Source: Anaeramoeba ignava
Taxonomy: Eukaryota; Metamonada; Anaeramoebidae
Direction: 5' to 3'
DNA: 64,000 bases
Assembly (NCBI GenBank): GCA_028826165.1
Contig: JAPDFW010000084.1
Coordinates: 21,001 to 85,000, forward strand
Part shown: positions 23,653-34,852 of the stretch, in pieces
Position numbering within the stretch: position 1 is the first letter of the stretch
How the letters are laid out: each line of letters begins with the position of its first letter
Position numbers and translations under genes: made by a program
The notes under the pieces: model-generated
Database searches by the model: none
What the model saw: only the letters and a program-made list of their open reading frames with translations
Told to the model about the DNA's origin: nothing

Positions 23653-23756
23653 TAAAAGAAAAAAAAAAACAAAAAGGAGAAAAAAAAAATGAAAAAAAAA
23701 AGGGAGAAAAAAATAAAAATTTTTTTTTCATTTTTTTACTTTTTTAAAAAAAGAAA
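23653..23756. promoter_or_regulatory. Bidirectional promoter between TLDc-8 and RCC1-BTB-1
   Basis: 104 bp between two divergent start codons. It holds A-rich then T-rich runs, AAAAGGAG twice, and TTTTTTTTCATTTTTTTACT followed by A-rich leader to the plus-strand ATG. A nearly identical copy lies at about 28426-28527. Confidence 0.55.
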
Positions 23757-25532
23757 ATGAATGAAATTATATTTTTTGGTTCAAATAAAGAACCAAAACT
23801 TATCAAAAATGAACCAGATAAAATAAAAGATCCAACTCAATTTAAATTTGAAAATGAAAATGAAAATGAAAATGAAAATGAAAAACAAATTAAACAAATT
23901 TCAACAGGAAATTTTGGAACAATTTTCCTTTTTAAAAATGGAAAAGCAATAGAATATTTAAAAGATTCAAATCAAAATCCTTCAAAAATCCAAATTGAAG
24001 AAAATATTCAAAAAGTAACTGTTGGTCATGGAAATGAAGCTATTTTAACAAAAGAAGGAAATGTATTTGCTAAAGGAGAATATGTTAATCCAAAAAATCC
24101 AAATGAATTTATCAATATTTCATCATTAATTGAAGATCCAAATGATAGAATAATTCAAGATATTGCTTCTGGAGCTCGTGCAGTTTATTTATTAACTTCA
24201 AATCAAAATGCTTATGGAATTGGTTTAAATGATAATGGCCAACTTGGTTTTGATACTGAAGCACTTAAAGAAACAGAAAAACCAATTTTAATGATGAAAA
24301 ATATTTCTAAAATATTTTCAGGAAATTCTTCACTTTCTGTTTTTCTTTTAAATTCAAATCAAGAATTATTTGGATGCGGATATAATCAAAATGGTCAACT
24401 TGGATTAGGAGAATCAAGAATAAAAGATTCCAAAATCCAAAAATTAACCAAAATCCAAAATATTCCAAAAGGTAAAATAATTGATATTCAATCTGGATAT
24501 GTTCATTCAATAATGTTAATTGAAAATGAAGATGAAAATGAAAATCCAAAAAGAAAAATTTATTCATGTGGATTTGATATATTTAATGGGCTTCTCAGAC
24601 ATGGAAGTACTTATGAATTTACTGAAATTAAATCATTATTTGCAAATGATGATCATATTATTGATATTTCTGTTGGAGCTGGACATACTTTGATTTTAAC
24701 AACTAATAATTACGTGATAGGATTTGGGAATAATTATTATGGTCAATTAGGAACTGGAAATGAAGGAATACAAAAAATTCCAGAACCAGCTAGAATTCCT
24801 GAATTAAGATTTAATGAAGATATTTCTAATTATCATATTTCTTGTGGTGTATCGAATTCATTTCTTTATTATTCTCCTTCTTTTTCAAATCTTGAAGAAG
24901 ATTTGATAAAACTATTTAGAAGAAAAGAATTTTGCAATATTTCATTTAAAACAGAAAATGGAGAAATAATTGAAGCTCATAGATTAATATTGAAATATAG
25001 ATTAAATCAAAATCAAAATCAAATTGAAAAACTTAAAGAAATTATTTCAAAAAAATCAATTAAAGAATCAAATCAAATATTTGAAATGATTTATTCAAAC
25101 AATTCCAAAATAAATCCAAAATTATATTCTGAAATTAAAGAAATTATAAATTCTAATGAAAAAATAGAAGAAACAATGAAAAGAATTTATTTAAATGAAA
25201 ATGAAAAAGATTTTATAATTGAAAGAAAAGAAAAACAATATAAATTTCCAAAATTAATATTAATAATGAGAAGTGAATTATATCGAGGAATGTTTTTATC
25301 TGTTACAGAAGATAAATCTAATAAAGTTACAGATTATAGTGAATTAAGTAATAAATCATTTCAAATATTTGAATATTGGATTTATTCAAATCAAATTAAA
25401 GATGAAATTCAAATTACAAAAGGAATAATTGATGAAGTTAAAAAAGGAATTGATTATTTTCAATTAAATCAAACAAATCCAAATTTAATTGATTTATTAA
25501 TTAACAAATTCAATAACCAAAATCAAAATTAA
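23757..25532 (+). CDS. RCC1-repeat protein with two C-terminal BTB domains, copy 1 (intact)
   Basis: Single exon, 591 aa. RCC1 beta-propeller about 1-375 with blades marked by GIGLNDNGQLGFD, GCGYNQNGQLGLGE and GFGNNYYGQLGTGN. A degenerate first BTB at about 385-465 (FRRKEFCNISFKTENGEIIE, AHRLILKYRL) and a second at about 470-585 (MKRIYLNENEKDFIIERKEK, LILIMRSELYRGMFL). This layout (RCC1 plus tandem BTB) recalls IBtk- and RCBTB-type proteins; BTB suggests a cullin-3 adaptor role, by inference. An acidic (GAAAAT)n run encodes E-N repeats at residues 31-43. The stop is created inside a CAAAAT hexamer run: the last codons are Asn-Gln-Asn-Gln-Asn and the stop is a TAAAAT unit. Divergent from TLDc-8. 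Confidence 0.92.
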   Translation: MNEIIFFGSNKEPKLIKNEPDKIKDPTQFKFENENENENENEKQIKQISTGNFGTIFLFKNGKAIEYLKDSNQNPSKIQIEENIQKVTVGHGNEAILTKEGNVFAKGEYVNPKNPNEFINISSLIEDPNDRIIQDIASGARAVYLLTSNQNAYGIGLNDNGQLGFDTEALKETEKPILMMKNISKIFSGNSSLSVFLLNSNQELFGCGYNQNGQLGLGESRIKDSKIQKLTKIQNIPKGKIIDIQSGYVHSIMLIENEDENENPKRKIYSCGFDIFNGLLRHGSTYEFTEIKSLFANDDHIIDISVGAGHTLILTTNNYVIGFGNNYYGQLGTGNEGIQKIPEPARIPELRFNEDISNYHISCGVSNSFLYYSPSFSNLEEDLIKLFRRKEFCNISFKTENGEIIEAHRLILKYRLNQNQNQIEKLKEIISKKSIKESNQIFEMIYSNNSKINPKLYSEIKEIINSNEKIEETMKRIYLNENEKDFIIERKEKQYKFPKLILIMRSELYRGMFLSVTEDKSNKVTDYSELSNKSFQIFEYWIYSNQIKDEIQITKGIIDEVKKGIDYFQLNQTNPNLIDLLINKFNNQNQN

Positions 25533-26060
25533 AATCAAAATTAAAATTAAAATCAAAAATTAAAATTAAAATTAAAATCAAAATTAAAATTAAAATTAAA
25601 ATCAAAATTAAAATCAAAATTTAAAATTAAAATTTAAAAAATTAAAATTAAAAATCAAAATCAAAAAATTAAAATCAAAATTAAAAATTTTAAAATTAAA
25701 ATTAAAATTAAAATTAAAATTAAAATTAAAATTAAAATTAAAATTAAAATTAAAATTAAAATTAAAATCAAAATTAAAAAATTTTAAAATTAAAATTAAA
25801 ATTAAAATTAAAATTAAAATTAAAATTAAAATTAAAATTAAAATTAAAATTAAAATTCAAAATTAAAATTAAAATTAAAATCAAAATTAAAATTAAAATT
25901 AAAATCAAAATTAAAATTAAAATTAAAATTAAAATTAAAATTAAAATTCATTTATAAAATTAAAATTAAAATTAAAATTAAAATCAAAAATCAAAATTAA
26001 AATTAAAATTAAAATCAAAATTAAAATTAAAATTAAATTCAATTTAAAAATTAAATTCAT
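25533..26060 (+). repeat. (AAAATT/AAAATC)n hexamer array after RCC1-BTB-1
   Basis: About 530 bp of AAAATT units with scattered AAAATC units. The array continues without a boundary from the last coding hexamers of the gene before it. No gene. Confidence 0.9.
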
Positions 26061-26111
26061 TTTTTCATTTTTTATTTTTTTTTCATTTTTTTACTTTTTT
26101 AAAAAAAGAAA

Positions 26112-27877
26112 ATGAATGAAATTATATTTTTTGGTTCAAATCAATATCCAAAACTTATAAAAAATGAACCAGATAAAATAATAAAACCAATTCAATTTAA
26201 ATTTGAAAATGAAAATGAAAATGAAAAATCAAATTAAACAAATTTCAACAAGTTTTTTTTCAACAATTTTCCTTTTTGAAAATGGAAAAGCAATAGAATA
26301 TTTAAATGAAAATTATTCAAAACAAAATCCTTCAAAAATCCAAATTGAAAATATTCAAAAAGTAGCTGCTGGTTCTTTTAATGAAGCTATTTTAACAAAA
26401 GAAGGAAATGTATTTGCAAAAGGAGAATATATTAATTCAAAAAATCCAAATGAATTTATCAATATTTCATCATTAATTAAAGATCTAAATGATAGAATAA
26501 TTCAAGATATTGTTTCTGGAGATAGTTCAATTTACTTATTAACTTCAAATCAAAATGTTTATGGAATTGGTTTGAATTATTATAGTCAACTTGGTTTTGA
26601 TTCTGAAGCACTTAAAGAAACAGAAAAACCAATTTTAATGATGAAAAATGTTTCTAAAATATTTTCAGGAAATTCTTCTTATTCTGCTTTTCTTTTAAAT
26701 TCAAATCAAGAATTATTTGGATGCGGATATAATCAAGATGGTCAACTTGGATTAGGAGAATCAAAAAAAGAAGAAACAAAAATCCAAAAATTAACCAAAA
26801 TAAAAAATATTCCAAAAGGCAAAATAATTGATATTCAATGCGGATTTACTCATTCAATAATGTTGATCGAAAATCAAAATCAAAATCAAAATCCAAAAAG
26901 AAAACTTTATTCATGTGGAGAGTCCGAATATAATGGACTTGGCAAAAATGATGAAAATACTTATGAATTTACTGAAATCAAATCATCTTTATTTGAAAAT
27001 GATGATAATATTCTTGATTTTTCTTGTGGAGCTGGACAAACTTTGATTTTAACATCTAATTCGAAATTGATAGGATTTGGAGGTAATTTATTTGGTCAAT
27101 TAGGAAATGGAAATAAAAATACTCACTTAATTCCAATTCAAATTAAACTTCCTAAATTAAGATTTAATGAAAATATTTCTAATTATCATATTTCTTGTGG
27201 GTTTAACAAATCATTTCTTTATTATTCTCCTCCTTCTTTTTCCAATCTTGAAGAAGATTTGATAAAATTATTTGAAAGAAAAGAATTTTGCAATATTTCA
27301 TTTAAAACCAAAAATGGAGGAAATAATTGAAGCTCATAAATTAATATTGAATTATAGATTAAATCAAAATCAAATTGAAAAACTTCAAGAAATTATTTCA
27401 AATAAATTAATTAAAGAATCAAATCAAATATTTGAAATGATTTATTCAAACAATTCCAAAATAAATCCAAAATTATATTCTGAAATTAAAGAAATTATAA
27501 ATTTAAATGAAAAAATAGAAGAAACAATGAAAAGAATTTATTTAAATGAAAATGAAAAAGATTTTATAATTGAAAGAAAAGAAAAAAAATATAAATTTCC
27601 AAAATTAATATTAATAATGAGAAGTGAATTATATCGAGGAATGTTTTTATCTGTTACAGAAGATAAATCTAATAAAGTTACAGATTATAGTGAATTAAGT
27701 AATAAATCATTTCAAATATTTGAATATTGGATTTATTCAAATCAAATTAAAGATGAAATTCAAATTACAAAAGAAATTATTGATGAAATTAAAAGAGGAA
27801 TTGATTATTTTCAATTAAATCAAACAAATCCAAATTTATTTGATTTATTAATTAAAAAATTTAATAATCAAAATTAA
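26112..27877 (+). pseudogene. RCC1-BTB copy 2, two frame breaks
   Basis: Nucleotide sequence follows copy 1 closely throughout, starting M-N-E-I-I-F-F-G-S-N. Break 1 near 26229: an extra T turns AAAACAAATTAAACAA into AAAATCAAATTAAACAA and creates a stop. An internal ATG at 26203 re-enters the RCC1 frame (375-aa frame to 27330). Break 2 near 27318: an extra G after AAAAATGGA ends that frame at the beginning of the first BTB. The BTB half stays open from 27272 to 27877. It could be a pseudogene, a gene split into an RCC1 part and a BTB part, or an artefact of assembly. The same break-1 insertion occurs in copy 3, which argues that it is inherited. Confidence 0.65.
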
Positions 27878-28383
27878 AATTTAAATCAAAATTAAAATTA
27901 AAATCAAAAATTAAATTTAAAATTTAAAATTAAAATTAAAATTCAAAATTAAAATTTAAAATTAAAATTAAAATTAAAATTAAAATTAAAATAAAAAATT
28001 AAAATTAAAATTAAAATTAAAATTAAAATTAAAATTAAAATCAAAATTAAAATTAAAATTAAAATTAAAATTAAAATTAAAATTAAAATTAAAATTAAAA
28101 TTAAAATTAAAATTAAAATTAAAATTTAAAATTAAAATTAAAATTAAAATTAAAATTAAAATTAAAATTAAAATTAAAATTAAAATTAAAATTAAAATTA
28201 AAATTAAAATTAAAATTAAAATTAAAATTAAAATCAAAATTAAAATTAAAATTAAAATTAAAATTAAAATTAAAATCAAAATTAAAATTTTAAAATTAAA
28301 ATTAAAATTAAAATTAAAATTAAAATTAAAATTAAAATTAAAATCAAAATCAAAATTAAAATTAAAATTAAAATTAAAATCTA
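27878..28383 (+). repeat. (AAAATT)n hexamer array between RCC1-BTB copies 2 and 3
   Basis: About 500 bp, nearly pure AAAATT with a few AAAATC and AAATTT slips. It encodes only repeat frames on either strand (I-L-I-L, N-F-N-F), which are rejected as genes. Confidence 0.9.
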
Positions 28384-28527
28384 ATTTTATTATAATTTTT
28401 TTTTCCCAAACCTTTTTAAACTCATTAAAAGAAAAAAAAACAAAAAGGAGAAAAAAAAAATGAAAAAAAAAAAGGAGAAAAAAATAAAAATTTTTTTTTC
28501 ATTTTTTTACTTTTTTAAAAAAAGAAA
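28384..28527. promoter_or_regulatory. Duplicated TLDc-8/RCC1-BTB promoter with orphan first exon
   Basis: Nearly base-for-base copy of about 23612-23756. It includes, on the minus strand at 28425-28412, the 14-nt first exon of TLDc-8 (ATG AGT TTA AAA AG) and its GTTTGGGAAA donor, but no TLDc gene lies downstream; the DNA there is hexamer repeat. The plus-strand side ends at the ATG of RCC1-BTB copy 3. Confidence 0.8.
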
Positions 28528-30272
28528 ATGAATGAAATTATATTTTTTGGTTCAAATAAAGAACCAAAACTTATCAAAAAATGAACCAGATAAAATAAAA
28601 GATCCAACTCAATTTAAATTTGAAAATGAAAATGAAAAATCAAATTAAACAAATTTCAACAGGAAATTTTGGAACAATTTTCCTTTTTAAAAATGGAAAA
28701 GCAATAGAATATTTAAAAGATTCAAATCAAAATCCTTCAAAAATCCAAATTGAAAATATTCAAAAAGTAACTATTGGTTCTTTTAATGAAGCTATTTTAA
28801 CAAAAGAAGGAAATGTATTTGCAAAAGGGAAGAAATATTAATTCAAAAAATCCAAATGAATTTATCAATATTTCATCATTAATTGAAGATCCAAATGATA
28901 GAATAATTCAAGATATTGTTTCTGGAGCTCGTGCAGTTTATTTATTAACTTCAAATCAAAATGCTTATGGAATTGGTTTAAATGATAATGGCCAACTTGG
29001 TTTTGATACTGAAACACTTGGAAAAACAGAAAAACCAATTTTAATGATGAAAAATATTTCTAAAATATTTTCAGGAATTGCTTCACTTTCTGTTTTTCTT
29101 TTAAATTCAAATCAAGAATTATTTGGATGCGGAGATAATCAACTTGGTCAACTTGGATTAGGAGAATCAAGAATAAAAGAAAAAGCAATCCAAAAAATTA
29201 ACCAAAATCCAAAATATTCCAAAAGGTAAAATAATTGATATTCAATGTGGAGGTTCTTATTCAATAATGTTGATTGAAAATGAAAACGAAAATGAAAATC
29301 TAAAAAGAAAACTTTATTCATGTGGATATGATAGATATAATGGGCTTCTCAGACATGGAAATACTTATGAATTTACTGAAATTGAATCATTATTTGCAAA
29401 TGATGATCATATTCTTGATTTTTCTTGTGGAGCTGGGCATACTTTGATTTTAACAACTAATAATTACGTGATAGGATTTGGATATAATGGGAGTGGTCAA
29501 TTAGGAGATGGAATTGAAGAAATACAAAAAATTCCAATTCTAGCTAGAATTCCTGAATTAAGATTTAATGAAGATATTTCTAATTATCATCTTTCTTGTG
29601 GATTTCAAAAATCATTTCTTTATTATTCTCCTTCTTTTTCAAATCTTGAAGAAGATTTGATAAAACTATTTAGAAGAAAAGAATTTTGCAATATTTCATT
29701 TAAAACCAAAAATGGAGAAATAATTGAAGCTCATAAATTAATATTGAAATATAGATTAAAAGATGAAAATCAAATTGAAAAACTTCAAGAAATTATTTCA
29801 AAAATCAATTAAAGAATCAAATCAAATATTTGAAATGATTTATTCAAATAGAATAATAAATCCAAAATTATATTATGAAATTAAAGAAATTATAAATTCC
29901 AATGAACAAATTGAAGAAACAATGAAAAGAATTTATTTAAATGAAAATGAAAATGATTTTATAATTGAAAGAAAAGAAAAACAATATAAATTTCCCAAAT
30001 TAATATTAATAATGAGAAGTGAATTATATCGAGGAATGTTTTTATCTGTTACAGAAGATAAATCTAATAAAGTTACAGATTATAGTGAATTAAGTAATAA
30101 ATCATTTCAAATATTTGAATATTGGATTTATTCAAATCAAATTAAAGAAGGAATTCAAATTACAAAAGGAATTATTGATGAAATTAAAAAAGGAATTGAT
30201 TATTTTCAATTAAATCAAACAAATCCAAATTTATTTGATTTATTAATTAACAAATTTAATAATCAAAATTAA
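28528..30272 (+). pseudogene. RCC1-BTB copy 3, at least five frame breaks
   Basis: Same domain order as copy 1 (RCC1 propeller, two BTB domains) and very similar at DNA level. Indels relative to copy 1 lie near 28580 (extra A), 28638 (same extra T as in copy 2), 28826, 29199 (extra A) and 29804 (A run shortened). Open pieces are 28620-28841, 28813-29229, 29267-29812 and 29763-30272. RCC1 motifs still read GIGLNDNGQLGFD and GFGYNGSGQLGDG, and the last BTB (LILIMRSELYRGMFL) is intact. Most likely a young pseudogene; several breaks are in A runs, so some may be sequencing errors. Confidence 0.7.
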
Positions 30273-30895
30273 AATTAAAATCAAAATTAAAATTAAAATT
30301 GAAATCAAAATTAAAATTAAAATTAAAATTAAAATTAAAATTAAAATTAAAATTCAAATTTAAAATTAAAATTAAAATTAAAATCAAAATTAAAATTAAA
30401 ATTAAAATTAAAATTAAAATCAAAATTAAAATTAAAATTAAAATTAAAATTAAAATTAAAATTAAAATTAAAATTAAAATTAAAATTAAAATTAAAATTA
30501 AAATTAAAATTAAAATTCAAAATTAAAATTCAAAATTAAAATTAAAAATTAAAATTAAAATTAAAATCAAAATTAAAATCAAAATTAAAAATCAAAATTA
30601 AAATTAAAATTAAAATTAAAATCAAAATTAAAATTAAAATTAAAATTAAAATTAAAATTAAAATTAAAATTAAAATTAAAATTAAAATTAAAATTAAAAT
30701 TAAAATTAAAATTAAAATTAAAATTAAAATTAAATTTAAAATTAAAATCAAAATTAAAATTAAAATTAAAATTAAAATTAAAATTAAAATTAAAATTAAA
30801 ATTAAAATTAAAATCAAAATTAAAATTAAAATTAAAATTCAAATTAAAATTCAAATTAAAATTAAAATTAAAATTAAAATTAAAATTCAAAATTT
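30273..30895 (+). repeat. (AAAATT)n hexamer array after RCC1-BTB-3
   Basis: About 620 bp of AAAATT with some AAAATC, ending just before a T-rich leader (TTTTTTTTCATTTTTTTCCG) of the CDC123 gene. No gene. Confidence 0.9.
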
Positions 30896-30930
30896 TTTTT
30901 CATTTTTTTCCGTTTTCTTTCTTTTTTATT

Positions 30931-32031
30931 ATGTCTCTTTCTGATAAGTTAAAAAAAGTTCAACTAAAAAAAACAACACATCAACAACAAGAACCAAAGA
31001 AACCAGAAATAATTTCATTAAAAACCGAAGAAGATAATTTCGAACTAATCCAAAATTACACACATAGAGTTTTTTTAACAAATATTGAATATTGGATCAA
31101 CATTCTGGAGAAAACAACATTTAAAACAATTCTCATTCCAATGAATCAAAAAGAAACTGAATTTCTCATTCAATCTTACGAACATTTGAAGAAATCCAAT
31201 TTCGAAAAATTTGAACTAACAAACGAACTTCAAATACAATTTGATGAAATTTCAAACAAATTGGAAAAGGCAATGCTTGAAATGACAAACGGAGATCCTA
31301 CAAAGCCTGTTTTTATCAAAAGTAGTTGCAGAAGTCCTAAAGATTCTGTTGTTTATGAAAAAGAATTTCTTGATTTATACAAATCTTTTTTGGAAAAACA
31401 ATTCGATCAAAGTATAAATTCCAAAATTTGGGCACTAACAAAAGCTGGGATGAAAATGCTTCAATTCACAGATGCAAGGAAAGTGGTTCAAACATTGTGT
31501 TCATCTTCAAGGATCTACAATGATATGAATATCTATTTGAAATATTTATCACCAAATTCAGAAAATCCAAAAACGAATCAAGAAAATCAACCAAATTTTA
31601 AGCATAAAGAACATTTTGTAGTTCGCGAATGGATAGATATGGAGCCTGAAATGGAGTTTCGAGGATTTGTGACAAACTACAACTTGAATGCTTTATCTCA
31701 ATATCATTATTTTGTTTATTTTCCAAATCTTGTTGAGAAAAAGAAGGAAATTCAGGACAAGATTGTGGATTTCTACAAAAAAGAGGTTCAACCTTTATTA
31801 CAAAATCATTTCCAATCTAAAGACTATATTGTCGATTTCTGTGTTTCTCATGGAAAAGTTTGGGTTATTGAATTGAATGCTTTTGAGGAATCAACTGATG
31901 CTGGTTTATTTGATTGGGAAAAAGAAATTAATATTCTTTCAAATGGTCCTTTTGAATTTAGGATTCAAACAGAACCTCCTGTTGGAATTGAAAAAAGACT
32001 TTCTGAAGAATGGCAAAAATATATCAATTAA
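30931..32031 (+). CDS. CDC123: Cell division cycle protein 123 / D123 family
   Basis: ATP-grasp-like protein; in other eukaryotes CDC123 helps assemble translation initiation factor eIF2. Single exon, 366 aa, close to the usual length. Family marks: KPVFIKSSCRSPKDS at about 125-139, VVREWIDMEPEMEFRGFV at about 230-247, NALSQYHYFVYFP, and VWVIELNAFEESTDAGLFDW near 310-330. In typical members the last motif reads IDFNP; here it is I-E-L-N-A, keeping Asn but with Glu for Asp and Ala for Pro. The first 25 residues are basic and Gln-rich. The TAA stop is again followed directly by AAAATC/AAAATT hexamers. Base composition is less repetitive than in the BTB genes. Housekeeping role expected in the cytosol. 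Confidence 0.92.
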   Translation: MSLSDKLKKVQLKKTTHQQQEPKKPEIISLKTEEDNFELIQNYTHRVFLTNIEYWINILEKTTFKTILIPMNQKETEFLIQSYEHLKKSNFEKFELTNELQIQFDEISNKLEKAMLEMTNGDPTKPVFIKSSCRSPKDSVVYEKEFLDLYKSFLEKQFDQSINSKIWALTKAGMKMLQFTDARKVVQTLCSSSRIYNDMNIYLKYLSPNSENPKTNQENQPNFKHKEHFVVREWIDMEPEMEFRGFVTNYNLNALSQYHYFVYFPNLVEKKKEIQDKIVDFYKKEVQPLLQNHFQSKDYIVDFCVSHGKVWVIELNAFEESTDAGLFDWEKEINILSNGPFEFRIQTEPPVGIEKRLSEEWQKYIN

Positions 32032-32815
32032 AATCAAAATTAAAATTAAAATCCAAAATCAAAATCAAAATTAAAATTAAAATGAAAATTAAAATTAAAA
32101 TCAAATTTAAAATCCAAAATCAAAATTAAAATTATAACTATTTTCGGATGGGTGTTTGAATTTTTTTGGGTTTTTTTTTCTTTTAAAAAAAAAAAATTTG
32201 TTCCTAATACAATATTTTTCACCCCACCAACATCCCTCAAAAAAATTTTGAAAAAAAAATTAATTAAAGCCAAAAATTTCAAAAATTCGGAAAAAATGAA
32301 ATTTTTGTTCCTAATAGACACCTCAAAATCAATTTTTTTTGAGTCAAAAATTTTCAAAAAACTGAGTGAAAAAATTTGAAATTTGATCCAAAAATCAAAA
32401 ATAAAAAGAATAAAAAGAAAAATAAAAAAAAATTTGGAAAGTGTTGTTTTATTTTCTTATTTGTGGAACAAAAGAAATCCAAGATATTTTTGTTTAAAAG
32501 ATGAGAAAAAGAAGAAAAAGCAAAAATAGTGAAATATCAATTTTTAAAAACAAAAAGAATATCCATTTTTGTTATTTGATTCTCTTTATAATCTTTTCTA
32601 TTTTTTGTTTAGATTAATTTCAACTTTTTCTAAAATATGATTATTTATGATATTTTTTAATTCTCTCTGAAATTTATCAAGAATATATTGAAATTTCTTT
32701 GATTTTCCACAAGAATTATCTTTTAAAACTCATTTAAATTAATTTGTTTTGTTTGTTTTTTTAATTCAATGGAAAATTTGAAATCAATATTGTTTTCTTT
32801 TGATTCCTGTATTAA

Positions 32816-32925
32816 AATCTAAAATCTATAATCTAAAATCTATAATCTAAAATCTATAATCTAAAATCTATAATCTAAAATTTAAAATCTAAAATCTAAA
32901 ATCTAAAATCTAAAATCTAAAATTG
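32816..32925. repeat. Tandem AATCTAAAATCTAT-type repeat
   Basis: Short array of units AAAATCTATAATCT, about 14 bp, decaying to AAAATCT at its right side. It lies inside the TIR-bounded segment. Confidence 0.8.
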
Positions 32926-33569
32926 TTATTGTTATTGTTGAAAAAAGAGGATCATTTTCTGTTTTGTGTTTTAATTGAATTAATTTCTTGAATTTGTTTA
33001 TCATTTCATGTTATTGATTGAATCAAAAATAACATCATTTTCTTCAATAAAAATAAATATTTTGAATTAAAAATAATTAAGAAAACTTCTTTTAATTAAT
33101 TGTTAAGAATTTAACTTTCAATAAAATTCATTTTAAATTACCAATTTCTATCAATCCAATTTTTATTAACTCAAAATATTAAAAGTGAACTTTGACATTT
33201 ATAAACTATTTGATAAGATAAAAATATCATTTTTAAATTCCTTTTCCAATAACATTTTATCAAAATATGGAAATCAAAAATTTATAATCAATTCCAAAAT
33301 TATTATTTTTTTCCTCAAAAAAAAAAACAAATCTAAAAAAAAGAAAATCATTAAATTCATAAAAGGAATTATTTTAAAAATGAAATCAAATTTAACATTA
33401 TCTTGTTATTTCTATTTGTGTTCTTGTAAAAAAAATTGTTAATTTATCAATAAATTTTGGATGAAAAAAATTTCTTTCATTTCTCATTTTTTTCTTTTTT
33501 TGAGAATATTTCTAACTTATTTCTAATTTCGTTATGTTTTATCATTTTAAGACAGAAATCATTGATACT

Positions 33570-34852
33570 TTAAATTGATATTTAAATTGATATTTTAATT
33601 AATATTTTAATTGATATTTTAATTAATATTTAAATTAATATTTAAATTGATATTTTAATTGATATTTTAATTGATATTTTAATTGATATTTAAATTGATA
33701 TTTTAATTGATATTTAAATTGATATTTTAATTAATATTTAAATTGATATTTTAATTAATATTTAAATTGATATTTTAATTAATATTTTAATTGATATTTA
33801 AATTGATATTTAAAATTGATATTTAAATTAATATTTAAATTGATATTTAAATTGATATTTTAATTAATATTTTAATTGATATTTAAATTGATATTTTAAT
33901 TGATATTTTAATTGATATTTAAATTGATATTTAAATTAAAATATTTAAATTGATATTTAAATTGATATTTAAATTGATATTTAAATTGATATTTAAATTG
34001 ATATTTTTAATTAATATTTAAATTAATATTTAAATTGATATTTAAATTAATATTTAAATTAATATTTTAATTAATATTTTTAATTGATATTTTAAATTGA
34101 TATTTTTAATTAATATTTTAATTGATATTTAAATTGAAATATTTTTAATTGATATTTTAATTAATATTTTTAATTAATATTTTAATTAATATTTTTAATT
34201 AATATTTTAAATTAATATTTTTAATTAATATTTTTAATTGATATTTTAAATTAATATTTAAAATTGATATTTAAATTAATATTTAAATTGATATTTTTAA
34301 TTAATATTTTTAATTAATATTTTTAATTGATATTTTTAATTAATATTTTTAATTGATATTTTTTTAATATTTAAAATTAATATTTAAATTGATATTTAAA
34401 ATTAATATTTAAAATTGATATTTAAAATTGATATTTAAATTGATATTTAAATTGATATTTTTAATTGATATTTAAAATTAATATTTAAATTGATATTTTA
34501 ATTGATATTTAAATTAATATTTAAATTAATATTTTAATTAATATTTTAATTAATATTTTAATTAATATTTTTAATTAATATTTTAATTGATATTTTAATT
34601 AATATTTTTAATTAATATTTTTAATTGATATTTTTAATTGATATTTAAATTGATATTTTAATTGATATTTAAATTAATATTTAAATTGATATTTTAATTG
34701 ATATTTAAATTAATATTTAAATTGATATTTTAATTAATATTTAAATTGATATTTAAATTGATATTTAAATTGATATTTAAATTAATATTTAAATTGATAT
34801 TTAAATTGATATTTAAATTGATATTTAAATTGATATTTAAATTGATATTTAT
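33570..34852. repeat. 1.28 kb satellite of TTTAAATTGATA-type units
   Basis: About one hundred 12-13-bp units, variants of ATTTAAATTGAT, ATTTTAATTGAT and ATTTTTAATTAAT. The unit length changes by a base along the array. It is inside the TIR-bounded segment and carries no coding frame. DNA on either side (33000-33570 and 34860-35540) is AT-rich and unrecognised. Confidence 0.9.

Noticed and set aside
27986-30890. Long open frames of I-L-I-L, N-F-N-F and K-I-K-I in the hexamer arrays
   Set aside because: They are the six-frame reading of (AAAATT)n on both strands, with no start context or homology.
32152-32379. 75-aa frame next to the left inverted repeat as a transposase remnant
   Set aside because: Lys/Phe-rich translation of AT-rich DNA with no recognisable catalytic motif.
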